The notes under the pieces: model-generated
Seen by the model: the letters and a program-made list of their open reading frames with translations, nothing else
Database searches by the model: none
Told to the model about the DNA's origin: nothing
Position numbers and translations under genes: made by a program
Shown here: piece by piece, positions 43,327-52,117 of the stretch
Position numbering within the stretch: position 1 is the first letter of the stretch
How the letters are laid out: each line of letters opens with the position of its first letter
Origin: Zhongshania aquatica
GTDB taxonomy: Bacteria; Pseudomonadota; Gammaproteobacteria; Pseudomonadales; Spongiibacteraceae
Direction of reading: 5' to 3'
Length of the DNA stretch: 64,000 nt
Assembly (NCBI RefSeq): GCF_027257955.1
Contig: NZ_JANZNQ010000016.1
Location: 1 to 64,000, forward strand

Positions 43327-44538
43327 ATGAACAGCATGTCGATCAGTAATTCAACGTCCACAATGCATAGCTTGGGATCACCTCGTGCAAATGAGTTGCT
43401 AGAAAAGGCGAGAGCTTTGCATCCAGTACTGAAAGAAAGAGCGGCCAAGTGTGCTGCAGATGCAAAGGTACCCGAAGAAACTATCGCTGATTTTAAAGAG
43501 GCGGGATTTTTCAAGATTCTTCAGTCTGAAGCCTACGGCGGATATGAAATGGATCCCCAGGTTTATTATTCCGTCATCATTGAAATCGCGAAAGCGTGTA
43601 TGTCGTCGGCGTGGGTATTGAGTGTTGTAGGTGTGCATAACTGGCAGCTTAATTTGTTCGATCCTGAAGCTGCAAAAGAGGTTTGGGGGGATGATCCGAG
43701 TGTGCTTATCTCGTCTTCCTATGCACCAGTTGGTTTGGTAACGCGAGTGGAAGGCGGCTTCACATTGAGCGGTTGCTGGAGTTTTTCTAGCGGCTGTGAG
43801 CATTGTGACTGGGTTTATCTTGGCGCTGTCGCTCCGGGAGAAGACGGCTCTTGGGAGATAGAAAACTACAGAACATTTTTACTTCCGCGCAAAGACTACA
43901 AGATTATTAAAAACTGGGATGTGGTAGGTCTTAAGGGTACCGGGAGCCACGATATCGATGTGGATAATGTGTTTGTTCCTGAGCATAGAACGCATTTTAT
44001 GTTTGGTGATGTTGGCTCGGATAAACATAAAAATAAGCGCCCTGTATACCAGTTGCCCTTTATGCAGGTGTTTTCTCGCGCTGTATGCACGGCCACCTTG
44101 GGGGCGCTGGAAGCTGCGCTGGATGACTATATTCATGTCGCCAATAATCGCTTGGCGGGTCGTGTAATGATGAGAGATGACGCGGATTCAAAACGTATCG
44201 CCGCGCAAGTTAAATCAGAAATAGAATCTATGAAACTAATCATGATTTCTAATTTTGACGCTATGTTGGAGAGCGCTAGAACCGGTGTTGAAATCAGTAT
44301 GGCTGATCGCGCACGGTTTCGTTATGAAAGTTCAATGGTGGCAGATCGCTGTATCGCATTGTCATCAAAAATGCTCAAAGCTTCTGGATCTGGCTCAATT
44401 CGTAATAAGAGTGCGTTGCTGGCAAAGCATCTAGATATGTTGGCTAGCCAAGCACACGTTGCAAACGTGTCGGATGCCTTTGAGATTAATCTAGGCGGCG
44501 TATTGTTTGGCCATGAAACCACTGAGCTGGGGCTTTAA
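43327..44538 (+). CDS. Flavin-dependent monooxygenase of the acyl-CoA-dehydrogenase fold (HsaA-like)
   Basis: The 403-residue protein has the ACAD fold but not the classical catalytic Glu. It has GFFKILQSEAYGGYE near the N-terminus, SGCWSFSSGCEHCDW and WDVVGLKGTGSHDI. These are signatures of group D two-component monooxygenases such as HsaA, which hydroxylate a phenolic ring to a catechol with reduced flavin from a partner reductase. No reductase gene (HsaB type) is in the window. It would supply the catechol for the extradiol enzyme three cistrons on. Confidence 0.87.
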   Translation: MNSMSISNSTSTMHSLGSPRANELLEKARALHPVLKERAAKCAADAKVPEETIADFKEAGFFKILQSEAYGGYEMDPQVYYSVIIEIAKACMSSAWVLSVVGVHNWQLNLFDPEAAKEVWGDDPSVLISSSYAPVGLVTRVEGGFTLSGCWSFSSGCEHCDWVYLGAVAPGEDGSWEIENYRTFLLPRKDYKIIKNWDVVGLKGTGSHDIDVDNVFVPEHRTHFMFGDVGSDKHKNKRPVYQLPFMQVFSRAVCTATLGALEAALDDYIHVANNRLAGRVMMRDDADSKRIAAQVKSEIESMKLIMISNFDAMLESARTGVEISMADRARFRYESSMVADRCIALSSKMLKASGSGSIRNKSALLAKHLDMLASQAHVANVSDAFEINLGGVLFGHETTELGL

Positions 44539-44613
44539 GTTAGTAGATAGGCAGCATGGTATTTGGTTCAACGCTGTATAAATGCAAAAAGAAATCACGA
44601 AGGATGAATCACA

Positions 44614-45444
44614 ATGACAATGAATGGTGTTCTGCCAGATGAAAATTATGCGATCTGCCCCAACGGCTACCGTATTCATTATATCGATAAAGGTGACGGT
44701 CCAGTCATTGTTTTTCTTCATGGCTCCGGGCCGGGTGCAAGCGGTCACAGTAATTTTAAGCAAAATTATCAATTTATCGCTGAGCAGGGGTATCGTTGCA
44801 TTGTTCCCGATCTAATCGGCTTTGGCTTTTCGGATAAGCCCGACGATGTCGATCATCCGCTAAGCTTCTTCGTAGAATGTGTTAAGCAAACACTGGATTT
44901 AGCTGGTGTGAGTGAATGCATTGTGGTGGGGAATTCCCTGGGGGGTGCCGTTGCGATTGGACTTGCGCTAGAGCATCCAAAACTTGTTAAAAAGTTGGTG
45001 CTGCTGGCACCGGGTGGCATGAGTCAAACCGAAGAATATTTCACCATGCCAGGCATGCAGAAAATGTTCGAGGTCTACGGCTCTGGTGATGATATTACTC
45101 CGGAGATTATGAAAGAACTGTTTTCCTTCGGTTTAATGTACGACCCGAAATATGCGACAGATCAGTTAGTTGCGGAGCGGTTCCAGGTTATGGGGCTTAT
45201 GAATGGTCATGTCATGATCACTATGCAAATACCTTATTTGGCAGAACGTCTTAGTGAGCTGAGCTGTCCGGTATTGGCCTTTTGGGGCGCTAACGAGCGA
45301 ATGATGCCAGATAGCGGAATCATAGCACTTAAGAATAACTGTTCGAATCTAGAGTTGATAATTCTATCTGAGTGCGGACATTGGGTTATGGTTGAGCATG
45401 AGGCTCTTTTTAATAGTGAATGCTTGAAATTTTTCGCAGCGTAA
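44614..45444 (+). CDS. Alpha/beta hydrolase, meta-cleavage-product hydrolase type (HsaD/BphD-like)
   Basis: The 276-residue protein has HGSGPGASG (36-44), the oxyanion loop typical of meta-cleavage-product hydrolases. It has the nucleophile S108 in GNSLGG and the catalytic H256 in CGHW. The acid, normally the second Asp in WG-x-D-D-R, aligns with Glu in WGANER. Such enzymes split the C-C bond of the ring-cleavage product. It ends 14 bases before the extradiol dioxygenase start and so follows the expected chemistry. Confidence 0.88.
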   Translation: MTMNGVLPDENYAICPNGYRIHYIDKGDGPVIVFLHGSGPGASGHSNFKQNYQFIAEQGYRCIVPDLIGFGFSDKPDDVDHPLSFFVECVKQTLDLAGVSECIVVGNSLGGAVAIGLALEHPKLVKKLVLLAPGGMSQTEEYFTMPGMQKMFEVYGSGDDITPEIMKELFSFGLMYDPKYATDQLVAERFQVMGLMNGHVMITMQIPYLAERLSELSCPVLAFWGANERMMPDSGIIALKNNCSNLELIILSECGHWVMVEHEALFNSECLKFFAA

Positions 45445-45458
45445 AAGGTAGCGTTATT

Positions 45459-46355
45459 ATGAATATCCGCAGTTTAGGTTATGCGTTTATCGAGTCTAAA
45501 GACCCAAACGAATGGCGAGTATTTGGCACTGAAGTACTTGGGATGATGGAGGTTCCAGGAGTCGGTGACGAGAATGTGTTTCTCAAAATAGATGAGCGGC
45601 CATTTCGATTTGCGATTGTTCCCGGTGCGGAGAACCGTCTTAAGTTGCTGGGCTTAGAACTGTATGACGAGAATGATTTTGTTAAAGCGATCCAAGAGTT
45701 AGAAGCTAGCGGAACTAGCTATACGCGCGGTAGTCGAGCTGATTTAAAAATGCGAGGCGTGCTTGATTTAGTGCGTTTTAATGATCCAGCGGGCAATACC
45801 TTAGAGTTGTATCACGGCGCGGATCTCGATTATGCAAAGTTCATTTCACCTTTGGGTATATCAGGGTTTGAAACGGGTGATTTTGGCTCATCGGGTTTCG
45901 GGCATGCTGTTCTGCCCGCAGAAAACTTAGATGAAACACATACCTTTTATAAGAATGTACTGGGATTTGGCGACTCAGATTATATGCACTTCAAGTTTAG
46001 CGATGATCCGGACGAGCCGGGCTTGGCATTGAAGTTTATGCATGTGAACAATCCGCGCCATCACTCGGTTGCTTTATTTGGCGGCGAGAGCATCGCTGGC
46101 TGTATTCACTTGATGCTTGAAGTTAAAACGATTGATGAAGTGGGGGAGTGTTTACAGCGTGTTATTGAGCGCGAGATACCTATCACCTCAACATTAGGTC
46201 GGCATACCAACGATAATATGTTGTCCTTTTATATGATGACACCGGGTGAGTTTCCACTTGAGTTTGGCTGCGAAGGGCTGCAAATGGACTGGGATAATTA
46301 CACGCCAACGAAAACCACCTTACCAAGTCATTGGGGGCACAAGTTCGCGCTGTAA
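45459..46355 (+). CDS. Extradiol ring-cleavage dioxygenase (HsaC/BphC-like)
   Basis: From ATG 45459 the protein has 298 residues in two VOC repeats; an upstream start at 45420 overlaps the hydrolase gene. Iron ligands are visible in the second repeat: H149 in GFGHAVLP, one of H201/H202 in RHHSVAL, and E268 in LEFG. Conserved second-shell residues H195, H249 and Y258 are also at their expected positions. This is a type I extradiol dioxygenase, cutting a catechol next to its hydroxyls. With the hydroxylase and hydrolase it completes a meta-cleavage core. Confidence 0.9.
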   Translation: MNIRSLGYAFIESKDPNEWRVFGTEVLGMMEVPGVGDENVFLKIDERPFRFAIVPGAENRLKLLGLELYDENDFVKAIQELEASGTSYTRGSRADLKMRGVLDLVRFNDPAGNTLELYHGADLDYAKFISPLGISGFETGDFGSSGFGHAVLPAENLDETHTFYKNVLGFGDSDYMHFKFSDDPDEPGLALKFMHVNNPRHHSVALFGGESIAGCIHLMLEVKTIDEVGECLQRVIEREIPITSTLGRHTNDNMLSFYMMTPGEFPLEFGCEGLQMDWDNYTPTKTTLPSHWGHKFAL

Positions 46356-46424
46356 TTAGCAAAGAGATTGGAGAGGCCGGAACTGGTCTTTTCAATCAGA
46401 TATAAAAATAATGTGGTGGAATAT

Positions 46425-47291
46425 ATGCAGGAATTTTCAGGAAAAACGATAGTCGTCACCGGCGGTGCAAGCGGAGTTGGCTTTGCGCTTTGTAACCGGT
46501 TTGGCAAAGAAGGTATGAATGTCGTAGTAGCAGACATTGAGCAAAAGGCATTAGATAAAGCGGTCGACACACTTAAGTCATCTGGGATAAATGCGATTGG
46601 CGTTGTGACAGATGTAACTAGTCCCGCATCAGTAGAGAATCTGGCTGCCAAGGCATATGAAAGCTTCGGTAATGTGCATGTGTTATGTAATAACGCGGGT
46701 GTGGGCGTTAAGGAAGCGGACCGGAAAATATGGGCGCTCTCTGCAAATGACTGGAACTGGGGGTACTCGGTGAACGTTATGGGGATAGCCAATGGTATTC
46801 GGGCGTTTGTTCCAAAAATGCTCGCCGCTGGCCTTGAGGGCCATATTATCAATACGACCTCTTTCAATGGTGGTTGTATCGCATTTCCTACAACGCCTAT
46901 TTACGCATCCTCTAAGGCGGCGGTGACCAGCCTAACCGAAGTTTTATACGCTCAGCTAAGCAAGGAGTCTTCTAAACTCAAGGTGCATTTGCTTTTCCCT
47001 GGGCCGCATATGGTTAACACGCAGATTTTGGCATCGCAACGTAATCGTCAAGCTGAGTTTCAGGATGACGTCAAGGTTGATGATTACATGACAATGGAGG
47101 ACCTTAAGAAATCTGCTCTTGGGGCCAACGTTGAGTTCCAGCTTACAGAGCCGGTCGAGGTAGCTGATGCGTGCTTTGAAGGCGTTTGTAATAATAATTT
47201 TTGGATCAGACCGTATCTGGATAGTCATCAAGCCATGATTACGGCGCGCTGTGATAGCGTTCTTACAAATAGTAATCCTGCTGTCATGTAG
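46425..47291 (+). CDS. SDR family oxidoreductase of the meta-cleavage operon
   Basis: The 288-residue protein (ATG 46425) has TGGASGVG at about 13-20, NNAGVG and the Tyr-x3-Lys site in YASSKAA. After the Rossmann core it has a C-terminus with NNNFWIRP, related to the fragment at 38621. It probably oxidises or reduces a hydroxyl/keto group of the substrate before or after ring cleavage. It is the last gene of the operon and is followed by a strong hairpin at 47302-47338. Confidence 0.84.
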   Translation: MQEFSGKTIVVTGGASGVGFALCNRFGKEGMNVVVADIEQKALDKAVDTLKSSGINAIGVVTDVTSPASVENLAAKAYESFGNVHVLCNNAGVGVKEADRKIWALSANDWNWGYSVNVMGIANGIRAFVPKMLAAGLEGHIINTTSFNGGCIAFPTTPIYASSKAAVTSLTEVLYAQLSKESSKLKVHLLFPGPHMVNTQILASQRNRQAEFQDDVKVDDYMTMEDLKKSALGANVEFQLTEPVEVADACFEGVCNNNFWIRPYLDSHQAMITARCDSVLTNSNPAVM

Positions 47292-47301
47292 GATGAATAC
47301 A

Positions 47302-47338
47302 GTGGAATTTAAGGGGCAATCTTGCCCTTAAATTCCAC
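47302..47338. terminator. Strong hairpin at the end of the meta-cleavage operon
   Basis: GTGGAATTTAAGGGGCA and TGCCCTTAAATTCCAC pair with one bulged G around a very short loop. No clear T run follows, so it may protect or end transcripts by a factor-dependent route. It marks the boundary between the operon and the sulfatase. Confidence 0.6.
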
Positions 47339-47481
47339 GTGTTCGGTATTCGCTACACCAAAATATAACAATAAATTGTTGCACGGCATTTATATAAATA
47401 CACTGTTAGATAACCGGCGCAGACCTGTATCTGGTAGCCTATTTGGGCGCCTTACATAACTGATCTCTTCTTGATGTGTCT

Positions 47482-49266
47482 ATGAGGAACGTGTTGTTGA
47501 TTAGTCTCGCAAGATTCCACGCCACATTGCTATACCCCTTGTTTGCGTTAGTTTTTGCTACTAATACTTATGCAGAGAAGGCCGAGCGGCCTAACTTTAT
47601 TGTCATTGTCGCTGATGATATGGGGTGGTCCGATATTGGTGCATTTGGTAGTGAAATTAGAACACCGACGTTAGACTCGCTTGCCGAGCAAGGTGTAACA
47701 ATGACCAACTTTTATGTTGCTCCAACATGTTCGCCAACGCGCTCAATGCTGATGACGGGAGTAGATAGCCACCTCGCAGGGCTGGGCACAATGGAGGGTG
47801 TTCAGGCTGAAAATCAAACCCATTCAGATGCCTATTCAGGTCAGCTGCGCGATGACGTTGTCACAGTCGCAGAAGCTCTTAAGGCGTCAGGCTACGCTAC
47901 GCTGATGAGCGGTAAATGGCACTTGGCCAAGGATGCCAGTCAATATCCTAGTAATCGAGGTTTTGACCGTTCGTTTACTTTGATTGAAGGTGGCGCTAGC
48001 CATTTTAGTGACGCGGCTCCGCTGTACCGTACAGAGAAGGCGACATATCTTGAAGATGGCGTAGTCACCGTCTTGCCAGACGACTTTTATTCCTCGAAGG
48101 CCTACACCGATAAAATGTTGGGCTACCTGAATTCACTGAATTCAGAAACGCCATTTTTCGCCTACGTTGCCTACACCGCTCCCCATGACCCATTGCAGGT
48201 GCCCGATCCTTGGCTTGATAAATATTCTGGTGTCTACGAGCAGGGCCCGGAATCGCTTCGGGCACAACGTGCTCAAGCTCTGTTAGATCGAGGTCTTATC
48301 CCGGAAGGTACTGAATTGTGGGTGCCACCAACATTTCCGAAATTTTTGCCTGCGTATGTTAAGCCGTGGTCAATGATGGATGATGTGGCGCGTAAATCGG
48401 CAAGTAGGCCGATGGAGATATACGCGGCAATGGTCGAGTATATGGATGACCAAATTCATCGGCTGATCGACGAGCTAGAGCGTACTGGTCATTTAGAAAA
48501 CACCTATATCATCTTTCTTTCTGACAATGGTGCTAATGGCGCGACACCTTTGTCGTACCCAGGAAATACGCGGGAATGGTTTTTAAATGAGTACAAACAG
48601 GGTGTAGAAGATCAGGGGCGTCGTGGTTCTCACACTTATATGGGCCGCGATTGGGCGTCAGTGTCGGCGTCGCCGTTTAAACTGTATAAAGGCGCAATTG
48701 CCGAGGGAGGAATACGCGCTCCCTTGATTGTGACTGGTCCCTTAGTTGAAAAGAATAAAATATCAAAGCAGGTCTCGCACATAACGGATCTCACTGCGAC
48801 ACTGTATGCATTAGCGGGTATTAATACTTCGTCAAATATTTTGTTCAAAGATAAAATTCGGCCCGAAGGACAATCATTATTTGAAAACTGGAAGGACATT
48901 AGCAACGAAAAAAGCCGCACGTTTGCCACAGAGCTTTTCGGACATAGATCCGTAGTGTCGGATCGTTGGAAAGCGACAAATATGAGGCCTCCGTTGGGGA
49001 GTGGTAAATGGGAGCTTTATGATCTGAGTGAGGATCCGAGCGAAGTAAACAACCTTGCTGAAGTATACCCGGATAAACTCACTGAGTTAGTTGCGTATTA
49101 CGATAACTATAAAAAAAGAGTTGGTGTGATCTTGCCTGACCCGCCAATCTCGGTGTCTCTCGGAGACTTATTTACTACAGAATGTAATTGGTACTGCCAG
49201 ATAATAGTCAGTGTTGTCGATTTTACAATTGATCTATGGGTGAGCCTATTCGTTAGTGATGAGTGA
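47482..49266 (+). CDS. Arylsulfatase-type sulfatase, exported
   Basis: From ATG 47482 the protein has 594 residues with a signal peptide (cleavage after TYA, about residue 31). The formylglycine motif C-S-P-T-R lies at 83-87 and metal-binding DD at 45-46. It removes sulfate esters in the periplasm after Cys maturation, which needs an activating enzyme not seen here. A GTG at 47476 is an alternative start. The C-terminus ends in a hydrophobic stretch that may tether it to the membrane. Its stop overlaps the next gene's start region, so the two are coupled. Confidence 0.88.
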   Translation: MRNVLLISLARFHATLLYPLFALVFATNTYAEKAERPNFIVIVADDMGWSDIGAFGSEIRTPTLDSLAEQGVTMTNFYVAPTCSPTRSMLMTGVDSHLAGLGTMEGVQAENQTHSDAYSGQLRDDVVTVAEALKASGYATLMSGKWHLAKDASQYPSNRGFDRSFTLIEGGASHFSDAAPLYRTEKATYLEDGVVTVLPDDFYSSKAYTDKMLGYLNSLNSETPFFAYVAYTAPHDPLQVPDPWLDKYSGVYEQGPESLRAQRAQALLDRGLIPEGTELWVPPTFPKFLPAYVKPWSMMDDVARKSASRPMEIYAAMVEYMDDQIHRLIDELERTGHLENTYIIFLSDNGANGATPLSYPGNTREWFLNEYKQGVEDQGRRGSHTYMGRDWASVSASPFKLYKGAIAEGGIRAPLIVTGPLVEKNKISKQVSHITDLTATLYALAGINTSSNILFKDKIRPEGQSLFENWKDISNEKSRTFATELFGHRSVVSDRWKATNMRPPLGSGKWELYDLSEDPSEVNNLAEVYPDKLTELVAYYDNYKKRVGVILPDPPISVSLGDLFTTECNWYCQIIVSVVDFTIDLWVSLFVSDE

Positions 49267-50179
49267 AAATATGAGCATGGATGATGGTGATAAAAGAATA
49301 ATAGAGACTACCACTCTAGCTAAAGACGATCATAAAGATATTGACGTTGCTGAGATAGTTGCAGATTCACTGGCGGCCGAGGGAGCAGCACGACAGCGCC
49401 ACACAACATTATATTCAATACTTAGGCGTATATTTTCACCTACTGTTGTGGGGCAAGAAAATATACCCCCCACACCGGTACTGCTCGTTGGTAATCATGC
49501 GCTTCTCGCGCTCGACGTACCGTTGATTCAATCGACATTTCTGCATGAATCTGGTCGCTTGGTTCGCGCAATGGGTGATCGGGTTTTGTTTGGCAATCCG
49601 ACGGTGAGAAAAGCGATGATAAGCCAGGGTGGAATACTGGGGCATCCAGAGGTTTGCGCCAGGATGATGGAGGCTGGGAAAGATCTCCTGGTTTTTCCAG
49701 GTGGATCATATGAAGTGAATAAGCCTGCTAATCAGCGCTACCAGCTTAAATGGAAAGAGCGGTATGGCTTTGTAAAGCTAGCTGCAATGCATGGCTACAC
49801 CATACTTCCCTTTGCAACGATCGGCCCTGATGAATTTTACGGCCGCTATATGGAAAGCGCACAGTGGTATAACTCGACTTTGGGAAAACTACTTATCAGG
49901 CTTGGCTTGCTAAGCGCAGATGGACGAACTGATTTACTGCCACCTATTCCAAAGGGCGTGTGGGGTACATTAATTCCTAAGCCCGAACGCTTTTATATGA
50001 GTATTGGAAAACCGATTTATCTGCGTGAGTATAAAGGACAAACCCTTGCGCAACATCAGCTTGAGGCGATACGAAATGAGGCATCTGCAAGCATAGATAC
50101 GCAAATTCGAGATTTGTTATTAGCTAGAGCACAAAATGCAGAGCGAGAGGGTTGGTTGAGGCGCCTACTTATACGGTAA
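49259..50179 (+). CDS. Acyltransferase of the LPLAT family, TMEM68/DGAT-like
   Basis: The 306-residue protein overlaps the sulfatase end by eight bases. The catalytic HX4D motif is NHALLALD. FPGGSYEVNKP forms the second acyltransferase block, and the end has FYMSIGKPIY. This is the TMEM68-like group that esterifies glycerides or other alcohols. No other lipid gene is close. It could acylate a hydroxylated substrate released by the sulfatase or serve membrane lipids. Starts at GTG 49256 or ATG 49271 are possible. Confidence 0.8.
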   Translation: MSENMSMDDGDKRIIETTTLAKDDHKDIDVAEIVADSLAAEGAARQRHTTLYSILRRIFSPTVVGQENIPPTPVLLVGNHALLALDVPLIQSTFLHESGRLVRAMGDRVLFGNPTVRKAMISQGGILGHPEVCARMMEAGKDLLVFPGGSYEVNKPANQRYQLKWKERYGFVKLAAMHGYTILPFATIGPDEFYGRYMESAQWYNSTLGKLLIRLGLLSADGRTDLLPPIPKGVWGTLIPKPERFYMSIGKPIYLREYKGQTLAQHQLEAIRNEASASIDTQIRDLLLARAQNAEREGWLRRLLIR

Positions 50180-50236
50180 GCGTGGTGTTCTTTCTGATGA
50201 TGGCTAGTTTTACCAGTATGGATGCGTGCCTGATCG

Positions 50237-51085
50237 CTAGGAGACCTTTGATCGTCTGACCACAACAATGACTAAGCCTATGATAATCATGAATACAGAG
50301 TAAAGCGCTGAGGGAATTGCGATGCTCATATTATTTAAAATAGTAGCGGCAATCATAAACGCCATGGCGCCATTTTGTATTCCCACTTCAATAAGCATGG
50401 TGGTGATTTCTTTCTCTTGGAGACGCGCGATTTTCCCGATAGCAAAGCCAGTTGTAATACTCAATACGAGTAGTAGTGCGACTGCGGTACCAGCTACATT
50501 TGCAGCGGATTTGATATTTTCCCATTGATCTATCCATGTTAGTACCACCAAAAATATAAAGAATAGAGCGGTGATAATTACCATTTTTGGCTCAAGCCGA
50601 GATACTACTTCAGGATACTTTCTCCTAAATACCATGCCAATAACAAGGGGGAGTGCGGTAAGAACGGAAACCTGAAGAATAATATTTAAAAATGAGAGTT
50701 CGAACGACTCAAACTCCCGGCCTATAAGGCGTGCGAAAGATCCCATAATTAGTGGGATGATGAAAACGCTAAAAAGACTAGTCATTGCCGTTAAACCTAT
50801 CGATAGCGCGGCATCACCTTTCGCTAGTCGCGTTAGCATATTTGATGTGACACCTCCTGGGCAGGCGGCGATTAATACAAGGCCAAGACCTAGCGATGGC
50901 GAGAGGTCAAGCGCCAAACTTATGGCAATAGCTAGTAGAGGCAAAAAAAGTAGCTGGACTAGCAATATGGCAAATGCCGCTTTAGGACGATTTAAGAGCT
51001 CTTTGAAGTCATTTACTGTTAGGCCTAGCCCCATGCTCAGCATGATTAAGAAAAGACCGAGTGGAATTAAAGATTGAATGAGCAT
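50237..51085 (-). CDS. Bile acid:sodium symporter family transporter
   Basis: The 282-residue protein has about nine membrane segments. It has the SBF features IAACPGGVTSNMLTRLAKGDAALSI (about 75-99) and the late IEVGIQNGAMA crossing motif. These residues form the two sodium sites of the ASBT fold. Members import bile acids, steroid conjugates or other organic anions. Its position between a sulfatase and beta-oxidation genes suggests uptake of an anionic, perhaps sterol-like or terpenoid, compound. It is transcribed alone on the minus strand. Confidence 0.9.
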   Translation of the reverse strand: MLIQSLIPLGLFLIMLSMGLGLTVNDFKELLNRPKAAFAILLVQLLFLPLLAIAISLALDLSPSLGLGLVLIAACPGGVTSNMLTRLAKGDAALSIGLTAMTSLFSVFIIPLIMGSFARLIGREFESFELSFLNIILQVSVLTALPLVIGMVFRRKYPEVVSRLEPKMVIITALFFIFLVVLTWIDQWENIKSAANVAGTAVALLLVLSITTGFAIGKIARLQEKEITTMLIEVGIQNGAMAFMIAATILNNMSIAIPSALYSVFMIIIGLVIVVVRRSKVS

Positions 51086-51307
51086 TGGACTGGGTCGCTT
51101 CTCTAATTGGAATTTGAGTTCAGAACTATATGCGTATTGAGCGATTGAATGGTTATTGTAAACACATAAATTACGATATGCGACTTACTGGATTGCTTAT
51201 TAAAAATTACACTTCCTTAAAGATACAGATTCGAATATCTCTAAAAATATAATAAATGGCGTATTTTTAATACCATAAATATATGTCCATTCTAAGTAAG
51301 ATAAAGG

Positions 51308-51960
51308 ATGAATAGTCAAGCCATGTTAGCTGGTATGGCTGTAAATATGGCATTTTCCGGTGTTACTTTTGCAGAAACCTCAAAGAAGGCAATGCAAATC
51401 GAAAAGGCGGTAGTTACGATCGTAAAAGAGATGAAAGCATGCAAGAGCTGCGCGTTGCGGTCATCGCTGTTTCAACTGCGGAAATCGCGGCAAATAATAT
51501 ATGAACCATTGCAGATTTGGCAAAAATAGCACCTAGTTTAGATCAGCGAGAAGGACGGATTCAGTATGCATTGTCAATCCGTGGCGGTGGTCATACGTGT
51601 ATTAACAAGGTTCAGGCCGATCACGGTGTTGCGGTATACATGGATGGTGTATTCCTCGCATGAAATAATAATCGGTTAATTGACGCTCTCTCGCAATGGA
51701 AAGTGTTCAAGTGCTTCGCAAGCCACAGGGAAGCCTTTTGGGGAAGAGTAGTGTTGGCGGCGCCATCTTGGTTGCAACAAAAGCCTCTTCTGATGAGTTT
51801 GTGGTGAACATCAATACCAAATTGATGATATGGGCCAGCGCGATTTCAAGGTAGCGTACGATATACCCTTTGTTGAAGATAATGATACCGGCGTTGTTAA
51901 AGGTGATTTAGAGAAACTATGATGTCACGTTGCGGGATTGTACTGCGACTGTGGTAACTA
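51308..51960 (+). pseudogene. Decayed TonB-dependent receptor, N-terminal part
   Basis: The first frame begins MNSQAMLAGMAVNMAFSGVTFAE with a signal-like segment. Later frames contain ISIRGGG-like, YMDGVFLA and VLRKPQGSLLGKSSVGGAILV pieces, which are the receptor plug motifs. Stop codons and frameshifts interrupt them (for example after DGVFLA), and the beta barrel is gone by about 51960. It is a dead copy of an outer-membrane receptor. It lies just upstream of the intact acyl-CoA dehydrogenase gene at 52118. Confidence 0.8.
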
Positions 51961-52117
51961 TCTTTATAAGTGAGAATTTATATAGTGCCTGATAATACCT
52001 TCGGCTCGACTTTGTTTCGTCAGAAGGTAAGTAAACGCAAAAATTATTTGCGATTCATTCCTGGAAGCTAAAAATCTAACTACCAATTATTAAATATAGT
52101 GAGCGAGAAAGTACCGA

